This document shows, one piece after another, positions 45,301-56,620 of a DNA stretch of 64,000 nt. The notes beneath the pieces were generated by a model that saw nothing but the letters and a program-made list of their open reading frames with translations, made no database searches and was not told where the DNA came from. The stretch is from Puccinia triticina (lineage: Eukaryota; Basidiomycota; Pucciniomycetes; Pucciniales; Pucciniaceae). The number at the start of each line of letters is the position of its first letter. Position 1 is the first letter of the stretch. A program made the translations under genes and the position numbers. Location of the stretch: the NCBI RefSeq assembly GCF_026914185.1, contig NC_070568.1, positions 3,926,001 to 3,990,000 on the forward strand, in the 5' to 3' direction.

Positions 45301-45720
45301 ATGAAACTCTCTAACTTTGCCCCCATGCTCTTTCTGACGCTTGCGCTGTCAGCAATATGTGTTTGAGCTAGAAAGATCACTTGCACCGCCTGCAAAACAG
45401 ACAATACTGCCCTATTCCCAAACCTACCTACAATTTGGGCTGTCTGTGGTAAACCGTAAACCATTAGCCAATGGTAAAATTTGGCCAGAAAAACGTAAAA
45501 AAAGCATATACTAATGCATCATGCCACAGTGTAGACAATTAACCCGCACGAATGCCAGAAGTGATGTCAAAAATTTTACATGTTGACATAAGGAGCACAT
45601 TACGGGGTCATTTGAAAGCCCCATACTTCTTTCAATCCTCCCTGAACACAGAAAAAAAATCAAAGCTACAAACAGGCATCCATGCAGGAAGGCTTCAACC
45701 AATTAGAATACCATGTGTTA
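45301..45720 (+). pseudogene. Decayed paralogue of the 40923 secreted protein
   Basis: The ATG at 45301 opens a signal peptide (MKLSNFAPMLFLTLALSA) and the frame stops at TGA 45364-45366. Homology continues: TCTACK against PCAACK, FPNLPTIWAVCGKP against IPNLPSTIRAACGRP, a basic EKRKKSIY stretch against ERRKNFYK, TRTNARSDVKNFTC against SRGNASSKVEDC, and HKEHITGSFESP against HKEHIQGPFENP. Several more stops and at least one frame change follow. The upstream block GTCTCCTGAAATAGGACAAC is also shared. The gene is dead, but it shows which positions the family conserves. Confidence 0.85.
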
Positions 45721-45929
45721 CTCATACTATCACCAGGGGAGACTTTGACGCACTCTCCAGAGAGTCCCAGAGTCCAATTTTATGTTGTTCTGGGTCTGAT
45801 GTGAGTAAGATGTGGATTAGGAGATGATTGGTAAATTCTTCAGAAGTCAATGGCAAATGTTTCAGAAGTGATGCAGAATTGTCAGAGCACCTTGCGCAAT
45901 GTTGTATAGAACAATTTAATTTTCTAAGG

Positions 45930-46690
45930 ATAACTTGATTAAAACCTGTAATGAAATTATAGTGACTAAATGCCCAATTATTAATCATTTATGGAAAATT
46001 TCTGCTGATCAATTTCTCTATGTCAAAGGGGTTTTACAAAATTTAAATGTGACTTGCAGGGGCTTTAATGGCTTTTTGACCAGTTTGTACTTGTAATGGA
46101 GCTGTGAAAGGCCCCTTGAGTTATCTGTCACCCTAATGTACGCACGTACACAGAGGTGACATTGGCAAAGTGGAAACCAGCTCACGCTCATGTGCATGGA
46201 TACATTGGAAAACAAATAAACACAACAAAAACTCACAAGCTTATATGTGTTAAGAAGCCAGAATGTCAAACTGAAATCTGGTACCACACACCTCCAAGAT
46301 TGACTTGACTCATATTTTCACCCTAATTTCATCCTTTTTTGTCTCAATTCTAGATGATACCAACCTTCTATAAGGAAATATTCCAATTCACATGGGCCTT
46401 TCACATCATTCTAACAGGGGTGCACATGTTGTTGATCTGTTGGAGGCCCAACCTGTGATTGGTCACCCTTGCACGCGCGCACATGTGGGTTTTAGCAAAG
46501 TGAAAACAATGACCGCCTTCATGCACATGTAAATAATATGAACCAAACCCCAAGAATTCATATCAATTAACAAACAGTTCAAATTGAATTACAATTTGAT
46601 TGTAGCCATTGTGTCTTAGCGGTTTCAACTGCGTTCCAGTTGCATTCCAGTTGACTTCTGCATGATTTCTGGATGATTTATGCATTAATC
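45930..46690. repeat. Right arm of the ~740-bp inverted repeat
   Basis: Reverse complement of 41700-42440. It retains the uninterrupted sequence at the position where the left arm joins the palindromic element (ATTTCAT then TACAGG), supporting insertion of that element into the left arm. Confidence 0.75.
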
Positions 46691-46752
46691 CAGGATCAGT
46701 TTCAGATCATTTGTGGATTACACTATGAAAAAAGTCAAGAAATTGGTGTCAA

Positions 46753-46907
46753 TGGTATTCAAAATTGCATGTCACTCTTTACATAAAATCATAAAACCAA
46801 TTTTGGCTGGGAGATGTCAGTGTGCATAAAAATTGAAGTGACATCTCCCAGCCAAAATTGCAGTTTATGATTTTATGTAAAAAAATCTTATGCAATTTTG
46901 AATACCA
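46753..46907. mobile_element. Tc1/mariner-like MITE, diverged copy
   Basis: The ends TGGTATTCAAAATTGCAT and complement enclose 155 bp. The interior arms CAATTTTGGCTGGGAGATGTC are shared with 21948-22104. The flanks are not TA here, so the target site has mutated or the ends are slightly different. Confidence 0.75.
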
Positions 46908-47639
46908 CAAGTTGACATGCAATTACATTAATACTACTTTGATTTGAACCTGGGTTTTTCCCTGTTCATTCCCAGCATCTTCCAGACTAGCTCAGCGTGG
47001 CCTGGTGCTGAGCCACACCAGATCATTCTGGCTCATGATTTATCAGCCCTGATTGGTGTGAAGTCCTCAGCTGGGACAAGGGAGTATGTACTAGTCCCTC
47101 CTAGTCCAATGAGGCAGGCTGCCCTTGTCCTCCCGGCCAACGACATCATACAGCCATGTTATAAAAGCTTGCTGTTGGGTAGGCCCAAATTTTGGGCTGC
47201 TGATTTCAGCCTCAAAGCCTGTATGGCTCCTGTATGTCAGGAATGCCATCAGAAGAATTAAAAAACTAGTTTCTTTGTTTTCCCCTTTGGGGCCTCAAGG
47301 GCCCCACCATTGGATTCCTGGAGTGATTTTACCTTGATCCGGCCCTTTGCCGCTCCTGCCTCCCTTGCCCCTCGCCCAGCCCATCACCCATGTCAAGCAA
47401 AACCAGCCGCCCAAACAGGTTTGGACTGCGCTGTACAGGCCTGTGGCTGAAATGCAGAAATCATTTTCAGCCACACAAGACCGCAAGCTTTTCTAACATG
47501 GCTGTACAAATTTTGACCAGGAGGGATCCCTCCCAGTCAACCATAATATACAACACACGGCCAGGGGCAGTCCCTCCCGGCCGACAACACCGTACACATG
47601 TCAACCAGGGGGAATACCTCCCGGTTGACAACTGGGTAC

Positions 47640-48060
47640 AAACTCATCATCAAGAGGGTACTCAACCCTCTTGATGACCGGCACACACTGGTCATCAAGT
47701 GGATACTCAACCCACTCAATGACTGGCACACACCGGTCATTGAGTGGATACACAACCCACTTGATGACTGGCACACAACAGCCATCCAGTGGGTCTCAGC
47801 CCACTCAATGACTGGCACACACCGGTCATTGAGTGGATACTCAACCCACTTGATGACTGGCACAGCCTGGTCATCAAGTGGATACACAACCCACTCAATG
47901 ACTGGCACACGCCAGTCATCCAGTGGGTCTCAGCCCACTTAATTACCTGCACACACCAGTCATCAAGTGGATACTCAACCCACTCAATGACCAGCACAGT
48001 CCGGTCATTGAGTGGATACACAACCCACTTGATGACCGGCACACACCATAGGGATTGCTC
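47640..48060. repeat. Palindromic array, cluster 3
   Basis: About nine hairpin units of the form CACTTGATGACTGGCACA / TGGTCATCAAGTGG, alternating with CACTCAATGA / TCATTGAGTGG and CAGTGGGTCTCAGCCCACT. They are flanked by CCCGGTTGAC- and CCTGGTTGAC-type sequence. The spacing (~39-42 bp per hairpin) matches clusters 1 and 2, but the surrounding ends differ. Confidence 0.82.
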
Positions 48061-49384
48061 CTGGTTGACATGATTTCCTGTTGTTGAACAGGAGCTTATT
48101 CCTAGTCAACACTGAGGGGGGGGGTCTTGTTGACTGGGCGGCAGGCTGATGCTGCCTGACAAGCCCAGGTTGGCAAACTTTGGATCCCAGCTGAGCATTT
48201 GCCTCAGTGACCATGCAGATCCCAGCTGAGCAATTGCCTCAGATCAGCTCAGTCTTGTCTAGTGCACAGCTGTGCACTAGAAAGATTTTGAGCAACTTGC
48301 AAATATTCCAGGCTGTTCCAGCCTGGGATTAATTTTTATGAACCTGGTTCTAATTAAGTATTGACTCAAGTATGCCACATGAGCAGTTTCTTGAGTTTTT
48401 TTCATAATGTTAGTTCCAGAATTTTTCATTACTTCTTACACTACATTCATCAAAGGAATCCAGCACAGTTACAGAAACTTCAAAACACCAGGGGGGAATC
48501 TAGCACTCTCTAGAGAGAGCCAGACCATCATTTTATCAATCATCTTGTCTGAAGTCAGTTCAATATCAACTTGCAAAATTAAGCAGCAATATTCTCTGAA
48601 CTCATTGCTAACTTGATTGACACTCATGATGGATTGAGCAGTAAGACAGTATGAAATTGAGCATGCCTACTGAGGAAATCATGTTGACCTGCAGTTTATA
48701 CTAATCTAATCTCCACATCTGCATCTTTTTACCTGATAATCCACCCCAAACTGTTGAGATAATGGCTCTGAGTCAAAGGGAGGAGGGATGAATGTGCCTG
48801 AGGAAAAAGGCTCAAGGCTGAGAACAGAAAAAGGAAGCTCTCAAAGGGGGCTAAGAATCCGCTCCATTCACCAGGACCTTTCCAAGTTAAAAATCTGCAA
48901 TCTCCATCTAAACATGAAGATGGGTATGATGATATGATCTTCAAAGGAATGTTTTTTAAATAGTGATACTAACTCTGTATGGGAATATGAAATCAAAGAA
49001 GGCAACTATGATGAGAAGAATGGATGACCTGTTACACAGTCTCACATCATTCCAAGATTCAGCTAAAAATAGCAATTCACAAGTTTTGCATGAAACATCA
49101 TTGAATCTCCAAAAGAATATATTTTCAAACAGTTGATTGCATCTTCAAGAATGGTTGGCTAGATAAAGAATACTTTGAAGCTTTCTATCAGATGAATCAC
49201 ACCTTAGATCTGGCAACCACCCACATGATTTCAAATTTCAATCTTGAATATCAGAAGTCCTTTTTTTAGTGTCCAACAAGCCTGCATTCATCAAATTTCT
49301 GGAGTTTTTCTCAAGGTCAGCCAAATAAAATCCAAATGCCTTGAATTTGTGAGAATTCCAGCTTAGGTGAACGGTGTCAATCTC
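48061..49384. other. Intergenic, no gene recognised
   Basis: AT-rich sequence without a supported ORF. A short block near 48487-48530 (ACACCAGGGGGGAATC, CACTCTCTAGAGAG) resembles 45733-45770 downstream of the effector pseudogene, so it may be a small dispersed repeat. Confidence 0.35.
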
Positions 49385-49389
49385 ACAAA

Positions 49390-50525
49390 TTGAGAAAGAC
49401 ATCGGGAACTAAATTAGCTGTGGAAACAAGTAAGCAGAGCGAACCATTCCCGCAGTCCAAAATCAGCGCCGCGGAGGTTGAAACTGAATTCATCTTCTTG
49501 ATGACAGCAGGGACATCACACGTGAGCAGCAAGATTAGGCTTCAGGAGAACTCCGGCCCACGATCACTCATTGAGAGAATTAAGGCTAGCACCAAAGGTA
49601 AAGCCGCCGTATTCAAACTCAAAAGAGTTGATCAGAAAGGAGCTGATGCCCTTTTCCGTCAATCTAGAAAAAGCAGTAAAACAAAGACAGGCCAATCACA
49701 CCAATACCTCTCAAAGAGTAGGGAAAGATATTGGTAAGTGAATTGTGCTCCAGGCATTGAAAGTGATAACCAAATGCAGCTGCTGAAGCAACGTAACTAT
49801 AACATTGATAACATTGCAACTCTTCTGCACCAAATCGCCGACGCCAAGTGAAAAATCACCTGAGTAAATTAAAGACTACTTTGAGTAAGGCAAACGCAAA
49901 CCTCAGGATAGACAAAAGAGAAAGTAGCAAAAGCTAATGCTGAACTCTTGTCCGGAGCAGATTAGTGCAACCATTGACGAAGATCGGTTTCCTCTCTATA
50001 TTCATCTATCTCAATCTCTTGAGTAGAGAGCGGCCAAGGTTCTGCTCTTAGGTAAAAACAACATCTTGTCATTTCATTCCTCAAGAGACTATTTTACATA
50101 CAAGTTTCCAAATCTAACTCCTACTGGAATATACACTCTTAGTCCTTTGAACTTCTCAGCATTTGATATTTTCTAGGTTTTTATTTCTGCTCAAATATAT
50201 GGTATGTTTAAGTCCAGTGCTTACAGAAGAAAAACAGAGAAGATTTGAATATCTTTGTCTGAAATCAAATATCTTATTGAACTACCATCAGCAAGATCTC
50301 AGAAGCCTAGGTGTTTTGAGAGATCTGATCATGGGTGATGGAAAGATTCTGAATATTTTGGATAAACACATCAACAATGACAAACTAATAGAGCAAGAAA
50401 AAGAAGACTTGAAGAAATTCAAGATAAACTGCCAAGAGATCATCAATACTTTCCTTCAAGTTGAAAACCATCTTAAAGCCAGAATGATTGCATTCCTATT
50501 TTTGAAGTTTGTTGAGGAAAATTAA
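49390..50525 (+). CDS. Hypothetical multi-exon gene of unknown function
   Basis: A coding-like segment 49390-49733 (SLIERIKASTKGKAAVFKLK, Ser/Lys-rich) ends at a GTAAGT donor. A short segment after 49964 (ISATIDEDRFPLYIHLSQSL) and an ORF 50201-50525 (EEKQRRFEYLCLKSNILLNY, KLIEQEKEDLKKFKINCQEI, with a helical charged composition) follow. No domain is recognised and the exon chain is not verified; the segments may belong to different genes. The 3' end lies 113 bp before a MITE that a Helitron has cut. Confidence 0.35.
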
Positions 50526-50638
50526 GAGATAGATTCTCTGCAAGAAATCAGTTAAATTGATCATCATGACAAGTTCCAGATAAAGTTCATTTTAACATAT
50601 TCAAGCCTGAATCCAATTTAGAAACTTTGTAAAATTTA

Positions 50639-50777
50639 TGGTGTTCAAAGTTGGTTTGCATAGTTTTATGCATGCATAAATCATAAAATCATAAAATCTT
50701 TTTAGCAGGGGATATGACTGTCTGATTATGTAATACAAAATTTCCTCACCAAAATATTTTTATGATTTTATGATTTA
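50639..50777. mobile_element. MITE left part, cut by the Helitron (right part 57300-57337)
   Basis: 139 bp, nearly identical to bases 1-139 of the intact MITE at 36857-37033. The remaining 38 bp are at 57300-57337. Together they give exactly 177 bp, the intact length, with TA at 50637-50638 and 57338-57339. This defines the Helitron insertion point to the base. Confidence 0.95.
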
Positions 50778-51127
50778 TCCCACTTTCTTAAATCCACAAA
50801 ATCCTAGATCTGCAGATCTAAGTTTTGGGGTGTATTTTTTTCGAAAAAATGTCCAAAAATTGCCGTTCTATCTCACTGCGCACGTTGAAAATCCCCAAAG
50901 GCCCGGAGGCCCTATGGATGACCCCCCAGCTGTGCCAAAGCAACAAGCAAAAAGGGGCCGGTTGTTAAAGGTGTCCAGGGAGGGCCTAACCAAGCAGTTA
51001 GGGGGCTCCCAGGGAGGGGGTAGGACGAAACCGGATCCCCTGGGGGGACAAATGGCTTTGACTCCCTCCCTTAAATACTTGCCAATTCCACCCACCACTT
51101 GCTGCCAAAGACTGTACCGGACATCGC

Positions 51128-54100
51128 TGTGAAGACCCCCGCAACATTGGGTCTGCACACGAGGGGTTACGGGATCACCTAACCCTAAACCCCCTGCGAG
51201 ACTCATACTTAGACTCAACCCCACTCTTCCCTAGTCAAGCAGATATCTGATCTCTCTCGACTAGGTGAGCACCCTTTTCTTTCTTCTCTGTCTTTCCTTC
51301 TGTTTTGTCTGTGTATCTAGCCACAGAGATCTGATCTCTCTCGACTAGCCTTTTGAAATACTAGCTACACCGTTTGGAACTAGAACTCAAACGGCTCTCG
51401 TCTCGTCTTCTGCGCCCGTACTTCGTCGTCTTCAGTGAGGGTTCACAGAACCCTTACACTTTTTTTTTCTCATTCCAAACAAAACACCGGGCTAATTCAG
51501 ACCCATCCTCGATTTCTGATCTCGTTCCGTCTTGTTCACCCCGGCCTTTATCCCCGTTTGACCTCTACACCGACCCATGACAACCAGAAACTCTAACAAC
51601 GAACCTCTTTTGCCAATCACCGATCCTGAAGAAATTCTTCGAACTGCGTGCCGCCGAGCCCGACTTGACGCCGCATTGGCCGCAACAAACCCGATCTTGG
51701 TTCCCCTCCCTTGTTCTCCAGTACTGTCAAACAACACCAATCTACCGACGACTCCCCCTTTTGTAAACACAGATCTGCCCGGAACTGCGCCTCAACCGAC
51801 ACTGTTTGACGAGCCTGACGCCATGCAACAATCCTCAGGAAACCCGAACGCACAAAACCTCGCCCCCCCCAGTCCCACCAAACCAGGAGGTGGAAGGCGA
51901 GCTGAGTATCACGGACTGCTTCAAAACCTTACTGACGATTCAGAAGAACACGGCCGTACAATTCCAAGCCGCCCAACTCCAAGCCAAACGAGCACAGGCC
52001 TGGGCGGACAAGCAACGCCACCATGACGCAGAGCGACTCGCCGCTGTTGAAGAGCAACGAAGGCTTGAAAATGAGAGGTTCGCCGAACAACGCCGCCTGG
52101 ACGCGGAGAGAATTGCGGCCATTGATGAGCAGCGCAGACTAGACAACGCTAGGTTTGAGGAACAACGCCGCATCGATACCAAGAAACTTGCACTTCTGGA
52201 GGAGATCGCAAAGAACAGCGTCACCAAACAAGAGTCAACTCCGGCCCCTGCCACCCGAGTGGACGGCCGCATCGATCTCACCCGGTTCCGTACCTCTGAC
52301 GGCCCACAGTTCAAGGGCCCGTTTCAGGTTGTGGAGCCTTTCCTCACCTGGATGCAGGGAGTGGAAATCTTCTTTTCAACGCGCAATGTCACCCACTCGG
52401 ACGACAAAAGATTAGTCCTTGGCGCATTAATTACGGAAACTAACTTGCTATCGTACTACACCAACGTGTCGGCGGCGTACAAAGGAAAATCCTGGGACGA
52501 GTTCAGGGATTGCCTCTTCAAGTTCTGCCTACCCAAAGACTGGCGCACAGAGCTCCGACAAACCATCAAGCACTTGGAGATGTCAAATTCCGATTCATTC
52601 ATGGAATACAGTGGACGAGCCCGCACCCTCCAGAGTCTGGTAAATTTCGAAAAACACTCTTTCTCCGACCTCGATCTCGCCGAGTTCGTCATGTTTGGAT
52701 TACCACATGCACTCAAGACAAAAGTCAAGGACTTCCAATTGCTCGCCACCAAGGACTTCAACTATAGCGAATTCAAAAGCCAAACCAACGGTTTTTACGC
52801 CACCCTCCCAAGAACGAGATCTACCGCTACCCGAGCACCATCGACGCTATCCTCCAACCCCATGGAGCTTTTGGACCCTGAAGCATATCTCTGGAGGCTA
52901 TTTTCTTATCTCAACTCGGTCGGTAAGTGCCACTTCTGCAAGAAGCACTGCGGAAATTTGGCCGGTGCTTGCCCGGGTCCCCAAGAACGATGATGCTTCA
53001 TCCCACCCTCCTTCGTGGTTCCACCGAAGCCGGCAAACTATGTCGCTCCCAGAGCTTGGAAGAACGCCCAAGGACCGTCGGGCCCATCCGCAGGCAAGGC
53101 AACGGGACGCCCAGCAGGAGTAGCCGCAGCAAGTGTGGAGGCTCCAGCTTTCGACGAAGCTGGGGTATCCGCCGTTGCGATGATTGAGGGTCACCTGGAG
53201 GCCGAGGCGCTTAACTACGGGGACGACCCATTGACCTTCATTGAACAAGACAGGGAGGATTTGGAACCCTCAGACACTGAGGAGACCCCGATCATCGCTG
53301 AAAATCTCTTGCTAGCCAACGTTCAAATGACTGACGCCTCACAAGTGGGATATCGAGAAGACCTCCTTGAGCTCCTGGATAACCCCTCCGCAACGGAGGT
53401 AGACAATAAGTATGTCTCAGCCAGTTACACGCTCCCCCCCCGCTCCATCCATTTCCTTCACGCAGGGAGACGCTTACGCGCCCCCCCTCTTACAGGGCGT
53501 AATCCACGTCCCATCTGCCGCCGACCACCAACACCAACTCACTTTCAACGGCCACACTCAGAAACTCCGATAGTCATCCAGCTACATTCCACCTTTCCTA
53601 CGTTTCTTTTCTGTTTCACCTCTCCAGCCCCGACTCCCCAAACCTACAGACAACCCGGCACCGGTAAGACCGACGGAAATGCAAGCATACAAACCAAGCC
53701 TGCAGACCGGCGGGCAACCTCGACTTCTTATGGACATTTGAGTGTCCCAACACGCCCCCCCTGCTTTCCCCTTGTTCCTTATCCTCGACCGCCCCACTCG
53801 CACTTGACCTCAGCCAACCGCTCCCTCCTTTTTATAGGGGGGGAGATTGTGAAGACCCCCGCAACATTGGGTCTGCACACAAGGGGTTACGGGATCACCT
53901 AACCCTAAACCCCCTGCAAGACTCATACTTAGACTCGACCCCACTCTTCCCTAGTCGAGCAGAGATCTGATCTCTCTCGACTAGGTGAGCACCCTTTTCT
54001 TTCTTCTCTGTTTTTCCTTCTATTTTGTCTGTGTATCTAGCCACAGAGATCTGATCTCTCTTGACTAGCCTTTTGAAATACTAGCTACACCGTTTGGAAC

Positions 54101-54178
54101 TAGAACTCAAACGGCTCTTGTCTTGTCTTCTGCGCCCGTACTTTGTCGTCTTCAGTGAGGGTTCACAGAACCCTTACA
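51128..54178 (+). mobile_element. Gag-only LTR retrotransposon (TR-GAG type)
   Basis: Two 331-bp LTRs (TGTGAAG...CTTACA) lie at 51128-51458 and 53848-54178; the near-duplicate flanks are ATCGC (51123-51127) and ATTGC (54179-54183). A polypurine tract (ATAGGGGGGGAGA) precedes the 3' LTR. No pol is encoded between gag and the 3' LTR. The LTRs differ at 11 sites, ten of them transitions and eight of those at TCG/CGA positions. No standard tRNA primer site was seen; a T-rich run follows the 5' LTR. Confidence 0.88.
51577..53900 (+). pseudogene. Ty3/gypsy-type Gag with zinc knuckle
   Basis: The N-terminal part (MTTRNSNNEPLLPITD) is in a different frame from the rest, with the change near 51870. 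A long Glu/Arg/Gln coiled coil (repeats of EEQRRLENERFAEQRRLDAE type) leads to a retrotransposon gag domain (GPFQVVEPFLTWMQGVEIFF, WRTELRQTIKHLEMS, DLAEFVMFGLPHALK) and a knuckle (CHFCKKHCGNLAGACPG). TGA at 52991-52993 follows, with open frame continuing to an acidic tail (EQDREDLEPSDTEE). Protease, RT and integrase are absent. Gag forms the particle core; mobility would need pol from another element. Confidence 0.8.
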
Positions 54179-54574
54179 ATTGCCACCGCCTTGATTGTTA
54201 CCATTTGCCACCGCTACCGTCACCATTCTTCCCACGCCCAATCCAGGTGTAACCATTAACTCCCTGCACACGCCTGCTGTACGATCTGCCTTGCTGGCTC
54301 CACCTCACCCCCCGCAACTTGGCTGATGAGCGCTTAAGTCCACCATAAAAAATCCATAGATACACGGTCTTCCATGGTCCAACATCTGTCAGCAGCCTCA
54401 CTCTTTGGTGTGACTCCGCCACGCCTTGGCAACTATGGCCGCCACCACGTCGCTCTTTCCGTTGTTCCAAAATTCATGCCAACTTGGTGTTTTCAACACC
54501 CGCCCAATCTCACCTACATGCAGGTACACATGTACCTATAGACTCCCAGCCTGACCATCCGCCTCGTCCCTCAC

Positions 54575-56620
54575 CAGCAAACTAAGACAGAAATACTCGC
54601 CCAAGCCGCAGGACATCCTGGCTGGACGCGACTTGCAGATGATCCTGTTGAATATCTCCTCCCGGGTGACGTACAACGACCAGATGTTGCCCCTAGACTA
54701 CAACCTGTTCCGGAAGATGCAAGCAATGATGGGTGTGACGCCGGACTTTTTCAAGGTGTGCTTGATGGTGGATGTGGACACGGCGGTGCAGCGGGACTTG
54801 GTGTCCCATCTGGTGGACTGCATGCACCACAACCCGTGATCATCGGGGTGTGTGGCGAGACGCGGATCACAAACAAGCGCCAGAGCTGGGTGACGGTCAT
54901 CCAGGTCTTTGAGTACTACATCTCTCACCACCTCACCAAGGCCTTTGAGTCCGTCTTTGGTGGCGTCACCTGTCTGCCTGGCTGCTTCTCGATGTACCGC
55001 CTCAAGGCGCGCAGACTCAATGACGGCGACTGGGTCCCCATCCTCACCCAACCCAAGATCTGCCGCAAATACTCCCAGTCAGTCGTCACCACCCTCCACC
55101 AGCAGAACCTGCTCCTTTTGGGGGGAGGGACAACGCTGATGATCTGCACCTTCCTCGCGCGCAAGATGATGTTCTGTCCCCAGGCGAAGTGTTGCACGCT
55201 CGTCCCGGACGAGTTTGCTGTCCTGGTCTCCCACCGCCGTCGCTGGATAGGACCCTGGCAAGCGCGGCCAGAGGGTACACATGAAAATCAATTCAAAAAT
55301 TGTGGGATTCATACATTTTTAAAAGACATTTTTGGCTTTTCTTGCCAACATTTACCACATTTTGAGGAGAAATTAGCAGTACATTATTCTCCCTTTAAGC
55401 CTACATGTGCCCATCTTTTCAGAATCCATTTATCATGTTTGGTTGTGAGCCAAAGTGGCTTTAAACATTCATACATTTTCATGCGTACCCTCTGGCCGCG
55501 CTTTCCAGGGTCCTCGCTGGATCAACTCGACCATCCACAACCTCATGGAGCTTGTCCGGGTGCCCAACCTCTGCGGGACGTTCTGCTTCTCCATGCAGTT
55601 CTTTGTCTTCATGGAGCTCATCGGCACCATTGTCCTGCCCATTGCCATCACCCTCACCTACTCCCTTGTCATCAACTCCTTCCTCCACCCCCCCAAGAAC
55701 TTCTCCGACGCCATCCCGCTCATCCTCGGCCTGCCCGCCGTCCTCATCCTCGCCACCTCCCGCGAGGTCTCCTACGTCTTCTGGATGCTCATCTACCTCT
55801 TCGTCCTCCCGCTCTACGCTTTCTGGCATTGTCAGCCCCCACCCCTTTCTTGATCGCAATGTGGTGCTGATTTTGTTGTCTCCCCGCAGCAGTCGACGAC
55901 TTCTCCTGGGGCGAGACGCGAAAAGTGCAGGGCGAGGTGAAGAACCAAGGCCCCGATTCAGGCTCCAAGACGACGTTTGACGCGAACACAATCCCCCATC
56001 GACGATGGGATGACTGGGAAAGGTGAGCAGCCTGGAGAGAGAGAGAGAGAAGCCAACTGGAAAAAAGGCTATTTTTTTTGGATTTTGTAAGGTCAAGCGC
56101 GAGGAGCGGCGCCGGCGGGAATTTGAGCGGACGTTTGGGCCGCAAGGCTTCCATCTGTCAACGGCGGGCGGCGGGGGGGACATGGTGTCAATGGTGTCGT
56201 CGGAGGACGACCGGTGAGGCCTAGCGATTGGGAACTACGACACGACGGAGGTGGCGCGGCCGCCGGTGCCTGTACCCGGTCGACGACGGGTGCTCAACCG
56301 TCGACGGCGCGGGGTACTCCACAGTCCATGCGGACGAGCTCGGGCTCATCCTTGACCAGGGGGAGGACGAGCCCCCCAGCCTCGGCGGGCTCGGAGAGCC
56401 AAATTTTCCCAACCCCGCTATCCCCCCGCCCTCTGCGCGCGGCTCGCCCCTCGGCTTCGTCCCCGAATTGTACACCACCACCATCATCCGCACCACCTCA
56501 ACACCCTCCCAACCTCCGCCTCTTCCTTCGGCATTGCCCCCCGCGCTCTAGATCCGCCTCCCCCATCACCTCCTCCCGCGAACCGCAGCCGCCGCTGCGC
56601 TACCGCCTCGAAAACTCCTG
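54575..56620 (+). pseudogene. Class IV (Chs3-like) chitin synthase fragment, captured and inactivated
   Basis: The catalytic half of a chitin synthase is recognisable: [99 protein letters not shown]. Lesions: a frame change at ~54835, loss of the EDRFL acceptor-site motif ([11 protein letters not shown]), the catalytic QRRRW read as HRRRW, and a 266-bp MITE directly after it. An intron 55831-55892 joins FWH to FDDFSW, and a second intron-like segment (56023-56091) is present. It was therefore captured as genomic DNA. The N-terminal half of the family protein is missing. Confidence 0.92.
55249..55514. mobile_element. hAT-like MITE in the chitin synthase fragment (TSD CGCTGGAT)
   Basis: The ends AGGACCCTGGCAAGCGCGGC and near-perfect complement extend ~40 bp inward. 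CGCTGGAT is duplicated at 55241-55248 and 55515-55522, the codons for Arg-Trp-Ile of the catalytic motif. Element length 266 bp, AT-rich interior. Confidence 0.88.

Noticed and set aside
42640..48060. Hairpin arrays considered as CRISPR
   Set aside because: Repeats are palindromic throughout with no unique spacers, in a eukaryotic genome with spliced genes.
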